From: SSSZ01 sp016790965
GTDB lineage: Bacteria > Pseudomonadota > Gammaproteobacteria > Burkholderiales > Rhodocyclaceae
Direction of reading: 5' to 3'
NCBI GenBank assembly: GCA_016790965.1
Contig: JAEUNZ010000020.1
Span: 1 to 64,000 of the forward strand
DNA length: 64,000 bases
Part shown: piece by piece, positions 1 through 8,267 of the stretch
Numbering within the stretch: position 1 is the stretch's first letter
How the letters are laid out: the number at the start of each line of letters is the position of its first letter
Program-made: the position numbers and the translations under genes
Notes under the pieces: generated by a model
Databases searched by the model: none
What the model was told of the DNA's origin: nothing
The model's input: the letters and a program-made list of their open reading frames with translations, nothing else

Positions 1-151
1 CTACTCCTTCGAAAAAACAAATGTACAGCCTTGGATTGTGCCAATACTGCTTCGGGAATGCCGAAATTGCTGGCCTGAGCCAGTACAAAGCGAAAAGCGC
101 GCGGGCGGGCTTCCCCGGCGCGCGCCAGAATTTGTTACCCGAAGTTATTCG

Positions 152-1435
152 CTACATCACGCCGAGCAATTTCGGCAGCCAGATCGAAAGTGACGGCCAA
201 TACGTCACCACCACCAGGAAACAAAGCATCGACAACAGCCATGGCCAGACGGCCACCGTCAGTTCGGTAATTCCCATCTTGGTGATTCCCGATGCCACAT
301 AAAGATTCAAGCCGACCGGCGGATGGCACATGCCGACTTCCATATTTACCACCATGATGATGCCGAAATGCACCGGGTCGATACCAAGCTTCATGGCGAC
401 CGGAAAGAGGATCGGGGCAAAGATCAGCACGATTGACGAGGGCTCCATGAAGTTGCCGGCAAGCAACAACAACACATTGCACATCAGCAGGAAGGCGATG
501 ACCCCCAGACCATGTCCCATCATCCAGTCAGCCAGGGCCTGCGGGATGTTCTCGTTGGTCATGATGAAGGAGAACAGCACGGCGTTGGTGATGATGTAGA
601 GCAGCATCGCCGACATGTTGGCCGAGTTGAGCAGCACCTTGGGCACGTCCTTCAGGCCCATGTCCTTGTAGACAAAGACCGCGACGATGAAGGCGTACAC
701 CGCGCTCATGGCCGCCGCTTCGGTCGGCGTGAAAATGCCGGTGTAGATGCCGCCCATGACCACCACGATGAGGAGCAGGCCCCATACGGACTTGACGAAG
801 GCATCCCAGCGTTGCTTCGCGGTGGCCTTGGGCTGGCGCGGGTAGTTGAATTTCCGCGCCCGGTACCAGGTGACGCCACCCAGGACGCCGGCGAGTGCCA
901 GCCCGGGGATAACGCCGGCCATGAACAACGCCCCCACCGAGGTGTTGGTGGCCACCGAGTACATCACCATGACGATGGACGGCGGAATCAGGATGCCCAG
1001 TGCACCCGAGGTGGAGATGACCCCCGCCCCGAACTTGTTGGGGAAGCCCGCCTTGACCATGGCCGGCAGCAGGATGGAGCCGATGGCCACCACCGTTGCC
1101 GGGCTGGAACCGGATACCGCCGCGAACAGGGCACAGGCCAGCACGCCGGCAAGGCCGAGGCCGCCATACCAGTGGCCGACCATGGAAGTGGCGAAATTGA
1201 TCATCCGTTTCGCCACCCCGCCGTGGGTGAGGAAGTTGCCGGCCAGGATGAAGAAGGGGATGGCCATAATCTCGAACTTCTCGATGCCCGTGAAGAGCTT
1301 CAGGGCCACCGACTCCAAAGGCACCTGCGTCATGGTGAAGAGGAAGGTCAGCACCGTGAGGCCCAGAGAAATCGAGATGGGCATGCCGGTGAGCATGAGG
1401 ACGGCCAGCAGGCCGAATATCACCAGGGCGTTCAT
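152..1435 (-). CDS. dctM: TRAP transporter large permease (DctM)
   Basis: 427-aa integral membrane protein, the large (12-helix class) subunit of a tripartite ATP-independent periplasmic transporter, which imports an organic acid using an ion gradient. Hydrophobic segments run the whole length, with the family's glycine- and proline-rich stretches (for example GALGILIPPSIVMVMYS and VGMCHPPVGLNLYVAS). Length matches the family. It is the last gene of dctP-dctQ-dctM, and its start overlaps the dctQ stop by 4 bases, so translation is probably coupled. The DctP sequence and the DctS/DctR neighbours suggest C4-dicarboxylates as substrate; the permease alone does not settle this. Confidence 0.95.
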   Translation of the reverse strand: MNALVIFGLLAVLMLTGMPISISLGLTVLTFLFTMTQVPLESVALKLFTGIEKFEIMAIPFFILAGNFLTHGGVAKRMINFATSMVGHWYGGLGLAGVLACALFAAVSGSSPATVVAIGSILLPAMVKAGFPNKFGAGVISTSGALGILIPPSIVMVMYSVATNTSVGALFMAGVIPGLALAGVLGGVTWYRARKFNYPRQPKATAKQRWDAFVKSVWGLLLIVVVMGGIYTGIFTPTEAAAMSAVYAFIVAVFVYKDMGLKDVPKVLLNSANMSAMLLYIITNAVLFSFIMTNENIPQALADWMMGHGLGVIAFLLMCNVLLLLAGNFMEPSSIVLIFAPILFPVAMKLGIDPVHFGIIMVVNMEVGMCHPPVGLNLYVASGITKMGITELTVAVWPWLLSMLCFLVVVTYWPSLSIWLPKLLGVM

Positions 1436-2214
1436 TGCTGGTCTCCTTGCTTGTTTTCAGGATGGCGACGCTCCGAATGCTTGCGCCTGTCCTCATCGAC
1501 GACCATCTCCCACTGGCGCCGGTCTTCCCCGCTGCGCCGTTCGCCGACCATGGGATGCTTGAGGTCGTGCATGTGGAGGTTGTCGTCCATGGAGTAGACG
1601 TCCACATCCACCGGCGGCACTTCGTCTTCCAGACCGTCGACGTGGCCGTGGTCGTGGTGGGGCAGTTCTCCGGTACGAATGAAGGCCACGGCAACCTGGA
1701 GGAAGCGGAAGCACATCAGCGAGGAGCCGAGAGGAATGGCGCTATAGACAATCCAGGTCGGCCACTCCAGGTCAGGAGTGGTGGGGCCTTCGGGAACGTC
1801 GCCAGGGTCTAGGCCGAGGAACTTGAAAATGGCGTAGTGGGCGCCGTTCTCCCAGACGAAGTGTCCGCCGAGGGTCGCCACCACGCCGGTGAAGAGCGCT
1901 CCGGCCAGCAGGCCGAAGACGATGAACTTGGCTCGATTGCTGTCGTTGAGTCGATTGATGAGGACATCGACGCCGACGTGGATGCCGGTGCGCACACCGT
2001 AGGCGGCGCCGAATTTGGCCATCCACACGAACATGATGATGCATAACTCCTGAGCCCAGCTGAAATTGAGGCTCAGCAGCCAGTCCTGCAATCCGGGAAT
2101 GTTGACCCCGGCCAGGTAGCGGTGGGCCACCGACGCGAAGATGATGATGGTCGCCGCCCCCATGAGGAAGGTGACCAGCAACTCTTCAAGGTGATTGAGC
2201 GCCTTGTTGATCAT
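1432..2214 (-). CDS. dctQ: TRAP transporter small permease (DctQ) with long hydrophilic C-terminal tail
   Basis: 260-aa small membrane subunit of the TRAP transporter. Four hydrophobic segments lie in about residues 13-180, as expected for DctQ, and contain the WAQELCIIMFVWMAKFGAA region typical of the family. Residues 184-260 are an additional charged tail: a histidine/aspartate cluster (HHDHGHVDGLEDE), an acidic stretch, and two Arg-rich motifs (GERRSGEDRRQ and DEDRRKHSERRHP). Ordinary DctQ proteins end soon after the fourth helix, so this tail is unusual. It should be cytoplasmic if the topology is standard. The gene sits between dctP and dctM and overlaps dctM by 4 bases. Confidence 0.9.
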   Translation of the reverse strand: MINKALNHLEELLVTFLMGAATIIIFASVAHRYLAGVNIPGLQDWLLSLNFSWAQELCIIMFVWMAKFGAAYGVRTGIHVGVDVLINRLNDSNRAKFIVFGLLAGALFTGVVATLGGHFVWENGAHYAIFKFLGLDPGDVPEGPTTPDLEWPTWIVYSAIPLGSSLMCFRFLQVAVAFIRTGELPHHDHGHVDGLEDEVPPVDVDVYSMDDNLHMHDLKHPMVGERRSGEDRRQWEMVVDEDRRKHSERRHPENKQGDQQ

Positions 2215-2237
2215 GATTTATCGCATTCCCGGTTGGG

Positions 2238-2260
2238 CTCCGCCGGACCAGCCGGCGGAG
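2238..2260. other. Intercistronic stem-loop between dctP and dctQ
   Basis: A perfect 9-bp stem (CTCCGCCGG / CCGGCGGAG) with loop ACCAG lies in the 80-base gap between dctP and dctQ. There is no T-run on the minus strand, so it looks like an RNA-stabilising or partial-termination element rather than a full terminator. Such elements commonly let the binding protein be made in excess over the permeases. Its 19-base core also occurs in the terminator near 35.48 kb. Confidence 0.6.
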
Positions 2261-2294
2261 GGGTGATGAACGGAATTCGTTCCGAAAGTCGCGA

Positions 2295-3299
2295 TCAGAG
2301 GGAATTCGGATCGAAACCGGTTTCCTTGTACACCGACTGGATGATCTCCTTGCCGATGCGGGATTCCATCTTCTGGTGCACGGGAACCAAAGCCTTCTTG
2401 AAGGCCATGCGCTCTTCCTTGGTCGGCGCGTAGACCGTGGTCTTGCCGCTCTTCTTCACCGATTCGAGATCGTGATCGTTCTGCTCCTTGGCGATTTTGT
2501 TGGCGTACACAGTCGCTTCCTTCATGGCCGTCTCGAGCTGGCCGCGCACGTCGGCGGGCAGACCGTCCCAGAACTTCTTGTTCACGATGACCGCATAGCC
2601 GAGATAGCCGTGATCGGTCAGGGTGAGGAATTTCTGCACTTCATGCATCTTCTGGGTGTAGAGATTGGAGATCGGGTTCTCGGTCCCGTCGACCACGCCG
2701 GTCTGCAGAGCCTGGTACACCTCGGAGAAGGCCATGACCTGAGGCAGGGCGCCGAGGGTCCGCATTTCCTCCTCGAGCACCTTGGACGACTGGATGCGCA
2801 TCTTCTTGCCCTTCAGATCGGCGGGCGTCTTGATGGGGGTGTTCGCGGAGAAGGACTTGAAGCCGTTGTCCCAGTAGGCGAGCCCCTTGATGCCCTTGGG
2901 CTCCAGCTTGGTTAGCAGTTGCTGGCCGACGGCGCCCTGGGTGACTTTGTGCAGTTCGTTGTAGTCGTCAAAAATGTAGGGCAGGTCGAAAACCTCGAAT
3001 TCCTTCACGCCCAGGGGACCGAACTTGGCCAGGGACGGTGCCAGCATCTGAACGGCTCCCAATTGCAGGGCTTCCAGTTCTTCCTTGTCCTTGTACAGGG
3101 TGGAGTTGGCGTAGACCTCGACCTTGACCTTGCCCTTGGTCAGCTCGTCCGCTTTCTTGGCGAAGAAATTGGCAGCCAGGCCCTTGGGGGTGTCCTGGGC
3201 CACCACATGGCTGAACTTGATGACGATGGGCGAATCCGCCAGCGCGGCGGCGGAAAAGGCGGCCATCACGAGGCCGGCCAGCAGCTTGGAAAATTTCAT
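2295..3299 (-). CDS. dctP: TRAP transporter substrate-binding protein (DctP family)
   Basis: 334-aa periplasmic solute-binding protein. The start at 3299 gives a clear signal peptide (MKFSKLLAGLVMAAFSAAALA, cleaved before DSPIVIKFSH) and has a GGAGGA ribosome site just upstream; a longer frame exists but lacks these. Family features include the IKFSHVVAQDTPKG start, LKGKKMRIQ, and the VVDGTENPISNLY segment before the C-terminal lobe. The sequence resembles C4-dicarboxylate (succinate/malate/fumarate) binding proteins. It is the first gene of the transporter operon, divergent from the DctS-like kinase. Substrate assignment is by similarity only. Confidence 0.93.
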   Translation of the reverse strand: MKFSKLLAGLVMAAFSAAALADSPIVIKFSHVVAQDTPKGLAANFFAKKADELTKGKVKVEVYANSTLYKDKEELEALQLGAVQMLAPSLAKFGPLGVKEFEVFDLPYIFDDYNELHKVTQGAVGQQLLTKLEPKGIKGLAYWDNGFKSFSANTPIKTPADLKGKKMRIQSSKVLEEEMRTLGALPQVMAFSEVYQALQTGVVDGTENPISNLYTQKMHEVQKFLTLTDHGYLGYAVIVNKKFWDGLPADVRGQLETAMKEATVYANKIAKEQNDHDLESVKKSGKTTVYAPTKEERMAFKKALVPVHQKMESRIGKEIIQSVYKETGFDPNSL

Positions 3300-3380
3300 G
3301 GACTCCTCCGTTATTGAAAACTCGCCCCCACCTTGGCGGCGAATGGAGTCAGTATGGTCACGGGCCGCCCCTGGGGAAAT

Positions 3381-3394
3381 TGTGGATATCCACA
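3381..3394. promoter_or_regulatory. Perfect palindrome in the dctP/dctS divergent region
   Basis: TGTGGATATCCACA is a perfect 14-bp inverted repeat in the 141-base gap between the divergent dctP and dctS starts. FixJ/LuxR-type regulators bind dyad sites, and the adjacent dctR encodes one, so this is a candidate DctR operator. The function is inferred from position and symmetry only. Confidence 0.45.
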
Positions 3395-3440
3395 GTCCCG
3401 CGCCTCCGTGTGCCGCTCCGGCCCGGTGTACCATCCCGGC

Positions 3441-5423
3441 ATGAAATCGTCCCCGCACCCCACCCAGTACGCGCGACGCATGCGTTGGCTGCTCATGCTG
3501 CCCAAGCTGGGCATCGTGTTGCTGCTCGCGGCGGTTCTCGCCCTGCTCTGGTTGCTGCATCGCAACGAGGTGGATGAAGAACGCAACGCCCTCATCAAGG
3601 ACGTGCTCTGGCTGGAACAGAATGTGCGCTTCCACCTCACGGGGACCGAGGAGCATCTGCAACAGCTGGCCCTCGAGCTGGCCTCCCGACCGGCAGGTCG
3701 CCAGTTGTTCCGCCTGCGGGCGGAAAGTCTGCTACGCAACAACCCCGAACTGAAGCAGATTCTCTGGCTCGATACGGCGGGACGACCACTGGACGCCCTG
3801 CCCTCGGCCCAGCCCTCGGAGGGATCGCCGACTTCCGGTGCACCGTCCCTGAGCCGGGAAGCCTACGAAAACGCCCTGGGACTAGGAAAGCGCACCTACA
3901 GCCAGGTCTACCTCGCGCCCGATCGACGGGGCTATTTCGAAGTCGCCGTTCCCATTTTCGTCGAGGGCAAGGCCGCCGGGCTCCTGGTCGGGGTCTACCC
4001 CGTGGATGCCCTCCTCAAGGAGTTCGTGCCCTGGTGGTTTGCCGAGAAATACCTGGTCCAGGTGGTCGACGACAACGATGTGCTCTATGGAGCCAAGTCC
4101 AACGTCCAGGGCAAGCCGGGCCAGGCTTACGAACTCCCCCTGGACCCGCCCGGTTACAGCGTCAAGCTGCGGGTACTGGCCTACCAGAGCAGCGCGGCGG
4201 CGCTGCCGCGCCTTCTGGCTGCGGCCATCGTCCTGCTGGCCGCCGGCGTCTTCTGGAGCCTGTGGGCGGTACGCGGCCTGATGCAGAAGCGTCTGGCCGC
4301 CGAGGAAGCCCTGGGCACTGAGCATGCCTTCCGCCAGGCCATGGAAGACTCGCTCACCGTCGGCATGCGGGCGCGGGATCTCGAAGGGCGGGTCATCTAC
4401 GTCAATCCGGCCTTCTGTCACATGACCGGCTTCGCGCCCGAGGAACTGCTCGGCCGCCTGCCGCCCATGCCCTACTGGCTGCCGGACATGATCGACGAAA
4501 CCCTGGCCCTGCACCGTGCCGTCCTGGCTGGCGAAGCGCCGGCCGACGGCTTCGAGCTGAGCTTCCGGCGCAAGAATGGCGAAATCTTTCACGCCCTCAT
4601 CTACGAAGCCCCCCTGATCGACGCCCGCGGCCACCACACGGGCTGGATGGGCTCGGTCCTGGACATTACCGAGAGAAAGCGTTCCGAGGAACTGGCGCGC
4701 CAGCAGCAGGAAGCACTGCAGTTCACAGCCCGCCTGGTGACCATGGGAGAAATGGCCTCGACCCTGGCCCACGAACTCAATCAGCCCTTGTCAGCCATCG
4801 CCAGCTACAACGCAGGCTGCCTCAATCTTCTGGAAGACGGCAAGTTCGACGCCGGTGAATTCCGCTACGCCCTGGAGAAAGTCGGCGTCCAGGCCCAGCG
4901 GGCGGGCCGCATCGTGCGCCGGGTGCACGATTTCGTGAAGAAGAGCGAGCCCCGACGTGCCCCGTGCAACCTGGGTGAGGTCATTGCCGAATGCGTGGGC
5001 TTCATCGAAATCGACGCCAGGAAGCGGGAGGTCACGCTGGAAAGCCGGATCGCAGACATCCCCCCCCTCCTCGCGGACCGGCTGATGCTGGAGCAGGTGC
5101 TGCTCAACCTCCTGCGCAACGGCATGGACGCCATGGCGGAAACCCCGCCCGAGCTGAGACACCTCTGTATTTCCGCCACCGTCGAAGGTGACGAGGCGGT
5201 GGTCCGCGTCGCCGACAATGGCTGCGGCATTTCCGAGGCCGTGCGGGAAAAGCTCTTTACCGCCTTTTTTTCCACCAAACCCCAGGGCATGGGGGTGGGG
5301 CTGTCGATTTGCCGCTCGATCGTCGAATTCCACCGCGGCCGCCTGTGGGCCGACCCCAACCTGGACTCCCCCACCGGCAGCGGAACCCACTTCACCTTCA
5401 CCCTTCCCCTGGAATCCCCATGA
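3441..5423 (+). CDS. dctS: Sensor histidine kinase, DctS-like
   Basis: 660-aa membrane sensor kinase. A transmembrane helix at about residues 18-35 (LGIVLLLAAVLALLWLL) precedes a periplasmic sensor region of about 200 residues; a second helix (LLAAAIVLLAAGVFWSLWAV) lies near residues 255-275. A PAS domain follows (about 295-415), then the phospho-acceptor helix with His444 (LAHELNQPLSAIASYN) and an ATPase domain with N box (NLLRNGMDAM) and DNGCGIS and GMGVGLSICRSIV motifs. Start 3441 was chosen because the upstream 36 codons of open frame run across the palindrome and look non-coding. The stop overlaps dctR by 4 bases. DctS/DctR pairs control dctPQM in Rhodobacter capsulatus, and the gene order here supports the same role. 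Confidence 0.85.
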   Translation: MKSSPHPTQYARRMRWLLMLPKLGIVLLLAAVLALLWLLHRNEVDEERNALIKDVLWLEQNVRFHLTGTEEHLQQLALELASRPAGRQLFRLRAESLLRNNPELKQILWLDTAGRPLDALPSAQPSEGSPTSGAPSLSREAYENALGLGKRTYSQVYLAPDRRGYFEVAVPIFVEGKAAGLLVGVYPVDALLKEFVPWWFAEKYLVQVVDDNDVLYGAKSNVQGKPGQAYELPLDPPGYSVKLRVLAYQSSAAALPRLLAAAIVLLAAGVFWSLWAVRGLMQKRLAAEEALGTEHAFRQAMEDSLTVGMRARDLEGRVIYVNPAFCHMTGFAPEELLGRLPPMPYWLPDMIDETLALHRAVLAGEAPADGFELSFRRKNGEIFHALIYEAPLIDARGHHTGWMGSVLDITERKRSEELARQQQEALQFTARLVTMGEMASTLAHELNQPLSAIASYNAGCLNLLEDGKFDAGEFRYALEKVGVQAQRAGRIVRRVHDFVKKSEPRRAPCNLGEVIAECVGFIEIDARKREVTLESRIADIPPLLADRLMLEQVLLNLLRNGMDAMAETPPELRHLCISATVEGDEAVVRVADNGCGISEAVREKLFTAFFSTKPQGMGVGLSICRSIVEFHRGRLWADPNLDSPTGSGTHFTFTLPLESP

Positions 5424-6016
5424 GCGAGTTCAAAGCCCACCTGGTGGACGACGACGAGGCCATCCGCGACGCCCTGGCGTGGCTGCTCAAGTCCCGCGGC
5501 ATCCCGGCCACCTCCTACCCCTGCGGCGAGGATTTTCTCGCCGCCTGCTCGCCCGCCACCGCCGGCTGCGTCGTCCTCGACATGCGCATGCCCGGCCTGA
5601 GCGGACTGGATGTCTTCGATTCCTTGATCGGCCGAGGTTCCGACCTGCCCGTCATCTTCCTCACCGGTCATGGTGACGTGCCGCTGGCCGTCAGCGCCCT
5701 CAAACGCGGCGCCTTCGATTTCTTCGAAAAGCCCTTTAACGACAACGAACTCGCCGACCGCATCGGCGAAGCCATGGCACACCATGCCCGGGCCCGTGCC
5801 GCCAGCGCCAGCGCCGGATCCGTCAATACCCGCCTGGAAAGCCTCACCACGCGGGAGCGCCAGGTGATGGACCTCGTCCTGGCCGGGAAATACAACAAGG
5901 TCATCGCCGACGAACTAGGCATCAGCATGCGTACCGTTGAGGTCCACCGGGCCAATCTCTTCGACAAAATGGGCGTCAAAACCGCAGTGGAACTCGCCAA
6001 CCTGCTCAAACTCTGA
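5420..6016 (+). CDS. dctR: FixJ/LuxR-type response regulator, DctR-like
   Basis: 198-aa two-domain regulator. An N-terminal receiver domain has acidic residues VDDDEA, phospho-acceptor Asp54 (VVLDMRMPG) and the conserved Lys of FFEKPFND. A C-terminal LuxR-type helix-turn-helix domain follows (LTTREREVMDL-type start, KVIADELGISMRTVEVHRAN). The ATG overlaps the dctS stop codon (ATGA), so the two are translationally coupled. It probably activates the divergent dctPQM operon in response to the external substrate. It has no AAA+ domain, so a sigma-54 mechanism like that of DctD is not expected. Confidence 0.88.
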   Translation: MSEFKAHLVDDDEAIRDALAWLLKSRGIPATSYPCGEDFLAACSPATAGCVVLDMRMPGLSGLDVFDSLIGRGSDLPVIFLTGHGDVPLAVSALKRGAFDFFEKPFNDNELADRIGEAMAHHARARAASASAGSVNTRLESLTTRERQVMDLVLAGKYNKVIADELGISMRTVEVHRANLFDKMGVKTAVELANLLKL

Positions 6017-6177
6017 CGCTGCGGCGGCTCCCTTCCCATCGCCGCGAATTTTCGCTAGCATTTGCCGACCTTACGGAAAGTCTCCGGCCTCCGAGGTTCC
6101 TCACCCGGCCCTCCCCCAATCCCCGAAGACGCCAATCCCGGTTCCACCCCAGTCCACCCCGATTTCACGAGGCCTTC

Positions 6178-6504
6178 ATGAGCGAGCACATCCATTACGT
6201 CACCGACGACACCTTCGATTCCGAAGTGTTGCAATCCCCCCAGCCCGTGCTGGTGGATTACTGGGCGGAGTGGTGCGGTCCCTGCAAGATGATCGCCCCC
6301 ATCCTCGACGAGGTTGCCGCCGAATACGCTGGACGGCTCAAGGTTGCCAAGCTCAACATTGACGACAATCAGGCCACTCCGGCCAAATTCGGCATCCGTG
6401 GCATCCCCACCCTTATGCTGTTCAAGAACGGCAACGTGGAAGCTACCAAGGTCGGCGCCCTGTCCAAGTCCCAGCTCGCCGCCTTCATTGACAGCAATCT
6501 GTAA
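6178..6504 (+). CDS. trxA: Thioredoxin 1
   Basis: 108-aa cytoplasmic thioredoxin, a general protein disulfide reductase. The active site WCGPC sits in the family motif VDYWAEWCGPCKMIAP, and the cis-proline loop GIRGIPTLMLFKNG is intact. Length is exactly that of classical TrxA. The order trxA-rho is conserved in many proteobacteria. A GC-rich stem-loop and a C-rich leader separate it from rho. Confidence 0.97.
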   Translation: MSEHIHYVTDDTFDSEVLQSPQPVLVDYWAEWCGPCKMIAPILDEVAAEYAGRLKVAKLNIDDNQATPAKFGIRGIPTLMLFKNGNVEATKVGALSKSQLAAFIDSNL

Positions 6505-6520
6505 TCGCCTTACTCTGCGG

Positions 6521-6550
6521 GCCTGAGGAGCGCGTTCCGCGCCCTCGGGC
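6521..6550 (+). other. Stem-loop after trxA
   Basis: Two stacked stems, GCCTGAGG/CCTCGGGC (one G-T pair) and GCGCG/CGCGC with loop TTC, form a strong hairpin shortly after the trxA stop. No T-run follows, so it is unlikely to be an efficient intrinsic terminator; it may protect the trxA 3' end. Confidence 0.5.
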
Positions 6551-6639
6551 GAACCGCCCCCTCCCCTTCCCCCCACAACAAGACGCGCCCCCTGCCCTCC
6601 CCGGGCCCCCCCTGCTTTTGGGCGCCACGCACGAATCCC
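6551..6639 (+). promoter_or_regulatory. C-rich, G-poor leader of rho (possible rut-like autoregulatory region)
   Basis: The bases before the rho start are strongly enriched in C, with runs such as CCCCCTCCCCTTCCCCCC and few G. C-rich, unstructured RNA is what Rho binds, and rho in enteric bacteria is autoregulated by Rho-dependent attenuation in its leader. No purine-rich ribosome site is visible directly before the ATG. That this leader acts the same way is inference. Confidence 0.4.
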
Positions 6640-7899
6640 ATGCAACTTTCCGAACTCAAGACGTTCCACGTCAGCCAATTGCTGGAAATGGCCACCGAGG
6701 CGTGTATCGAGAACGCCAACCGGATGCGCAAGCAGGAGCTGATTTTCGCGCTCCTCAAGGCAAAGGCCAAAAACGGCGAGACCATCTACGGCGACGGCAC
6801 GCTGGAAGTGCTCTCCGACGGCTACGGTTTCCTCCGCTCGCCCGAAACCTCGTACCTCGCCAATACCGACGACATCTACGTCTCCCCTTCCCAGGTGCGC
6901 CGTTTCAACCTGCGCACCGGCGATTCCATCGAAGGCGAGATTCGCACGCCCAAGGACGGCGAGCGCTACGTCGCACTGACCAAGCTCGACCGGATCAACG
7001 GCCAGCCCCCCGAGGCGACCAAGAACAAGATCATGTTCGAGAACCTCACGCCTCTGCACCCCACGCGCATGCTGCGCCTGGAGCGGGAAATCAAGGCAGA
7101 GGAAAACATCACCAGCCGGGTCATCGATATGATCGCCCCCATCGGCGCGGGCCAGCGGGGCCTCCTGGTCGCCCCGCCCAAGTCGGGCAAGACGGTGATG
7201 CTGCAGCACATCGCCCACGCCATCACGGCCAATCACCCCGAGGTCATCCTCATCGTCCTCCTCATCGATGAGCGTCCCGAGGAAGTGACCGAAATGACCC
7301 GCACGGTCAAAGGCGAGGTCGTCGCCTCCACCTTCGACGAACCAGCGACGCGCCACGTCGCCGTGGCCGAAATGGTCATCGAAAAGGCCAAACGCCTGGT
7401 GGAGCACAAGAAGGATGTCGTCATCCTGCTCGACTCCATTACCCGTCTCGCCCGTGCCTACAACACCGTACAGCCTGCTTCCGGAAAGGTCCTCACCGGC
7501 GGCGTGGACGCCAATGCACTGCAAAAGCCCAAGCGCTTCTTCGGCGCCGCCCGCAACATCGAGGAAGGCGGCTCCCTCACCATCATCGCCACCGCCCTGA
7601 TCGAGACCGGCTCCCGCATGGACGACGTCATCTACGAAGAATTCAAGGGCACCGGTAACATGGAAATCCATCTCGACCGCAAAATGGCCGAGAAGCGCAT
7701 CTACCCAGCCATCAACGTCAATCGCTCCGGCACCCGCCGCGAGGAACTGCTCCTCAAGCCGGACGTGCTGCAAAAGATGTGGGTTCTGCGCAAACTCCTG
7801 TACCCCATGGACGATCTGGAGGCCATGGAGTTTCTCCTCGACAAGGTCAAATCCACCAAGGGCAACAACGAATTCTTCGACGCCATGCGGCGGGGCTGA
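6640..7899 (+). CDS. rho: Transcription termination factor Rho
   Basis: 419-aa hexameric RNA-dependent ATPase that terminates transcription. Visible features are the N-terminal helical domain (MQLSELKTFHVSQLLEMA), the RNA-binding cold-shock-like domain (DGYGFLRS), Walker A (APPKSGKT), Walker B (VVILLDSITRLARAYN), the Q- and R-loop regions and the C-terminal EEFKGTGNMEI segment. Length equals the family norm, with no insertion. It lies 135 bases downstream of trxA and shares its direction. The ATG lacks an obvious Shine-Dalgarno sequence. Confidence 0.98.
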   Translation: MQLSELKTFHVSQLLEMATEACIENANRMRKQELIFALLKAKAKNGETIYGDGTLEVLSDGYGFLRSPETSYLANTDDIYVSPSQVRRFNLRTGDSIEGEIRTPKDGERYVALTKLDRINGQPPEATKNKIMFENLTPLHPTRMLRLEREIKAEENITSRVIDMIAPIGAGQRGLLVAPPKSGKTVMLQHIAHAITANHPEVILIVLLIDERPEEVTEMTRTVKGEVVASTFDEPATRHVAVAEMVIEKAKRLVEHKKDVVILLDSITRLARAYNTVQPASGKVLTGGVDANALQKPKRFFGAARNIEEGGSLTIIATALIETGSRMDDVIYEEFKGTGNMEIHLDRKMAEKRIYPAINVNRSGTRREELLLKPDVLQKMWVLRKLLYPMDDLEAMEFLLDKVKSTKGNNEFFDAMRRG

Positions 7900-7949
7900 G
7901 TTCGCCGCGCCGCGGCTGCCGGCAGGCAGCTCTGTTCGCGGATTTGACG

Positions 7950-7985
7950 GGGGCGCGCCGCGGATATCCGCGGGTTACGCGCCCC
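7950..7985. other. Nested hairpin downstream of rho
   Basis: The perfect palindrome CCGCGGATATCCGCGG (7958-7973) is enclosed by 8-bp arms GGGGCGCG and CGCGCCCC, giving a 16-bp stem with a GTTA bulge. No T-run follows. It may act as a transcript 3'-end block or belong to the degraded mobile sequence just downstream. Confidence 0.5.
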
Positions 7986-8037
7986 TCGTTGTCTGTGTTT
8001 CCCAGGCCCGTGAACCGCAGGGGCGCTGTTCGCCGGA

Positions 8038-8085
8038 TTCTCGCAGGAAGCCAATGATCTGCTCTTCGCTGAATCGCTTCTTCAT
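8038..8085 (-). pseudogene. Remnant of an IS3-family transposase OrfA (N-terminus only)
   Basis: On the minus strand an ATG preceded by AAGGAG opens a frame reading MKKRFSEEQIIGFLRE, the typical N-terminus of IS3-family (IS407-like) OrfA proteins. Similarity stops after about 16 codons; the following sequence is unrelated, and no OrfB is present. The left end of the element may extend to about 8125. This is a decayed insertion between rho and rpmE. The rest of the 690-base gap holds GC hairpins at about 8170-8183 and 8226-8240 and the dispersed repeat below. Confidence 0.7.
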
Positions 8086-8267
8086 GTCCAATCTCCTTGA
8101 TCGTGGGATTGGACTCTAAAGTCACGTGCCACTCAATTCCGGGGGGGGAAGTCGGCTCGCGTTGTCCGAGCCCCCAAGGGGGGCGAGTCTAGCGAGCTGC
8201 CCAAGCCCCCGAGTAGCGCAGGGAAGCCCCCAGCGGGGGCCTCCGACCCAGGGGTGGCTTCTGGCAC

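Noticed and set aside
1..151. Short frame at the left edge of the window
   Set aside because: It runs antisense into dctM and shows no domain or ribosome site; I see nothing supported in the first 151 bases.
3300..3440. Sigma-54 promoter for dctP
   Set aside because: No GG-N10-GC element of good quality was seen, and the adjacent regulator lacks an AAA+ domain.
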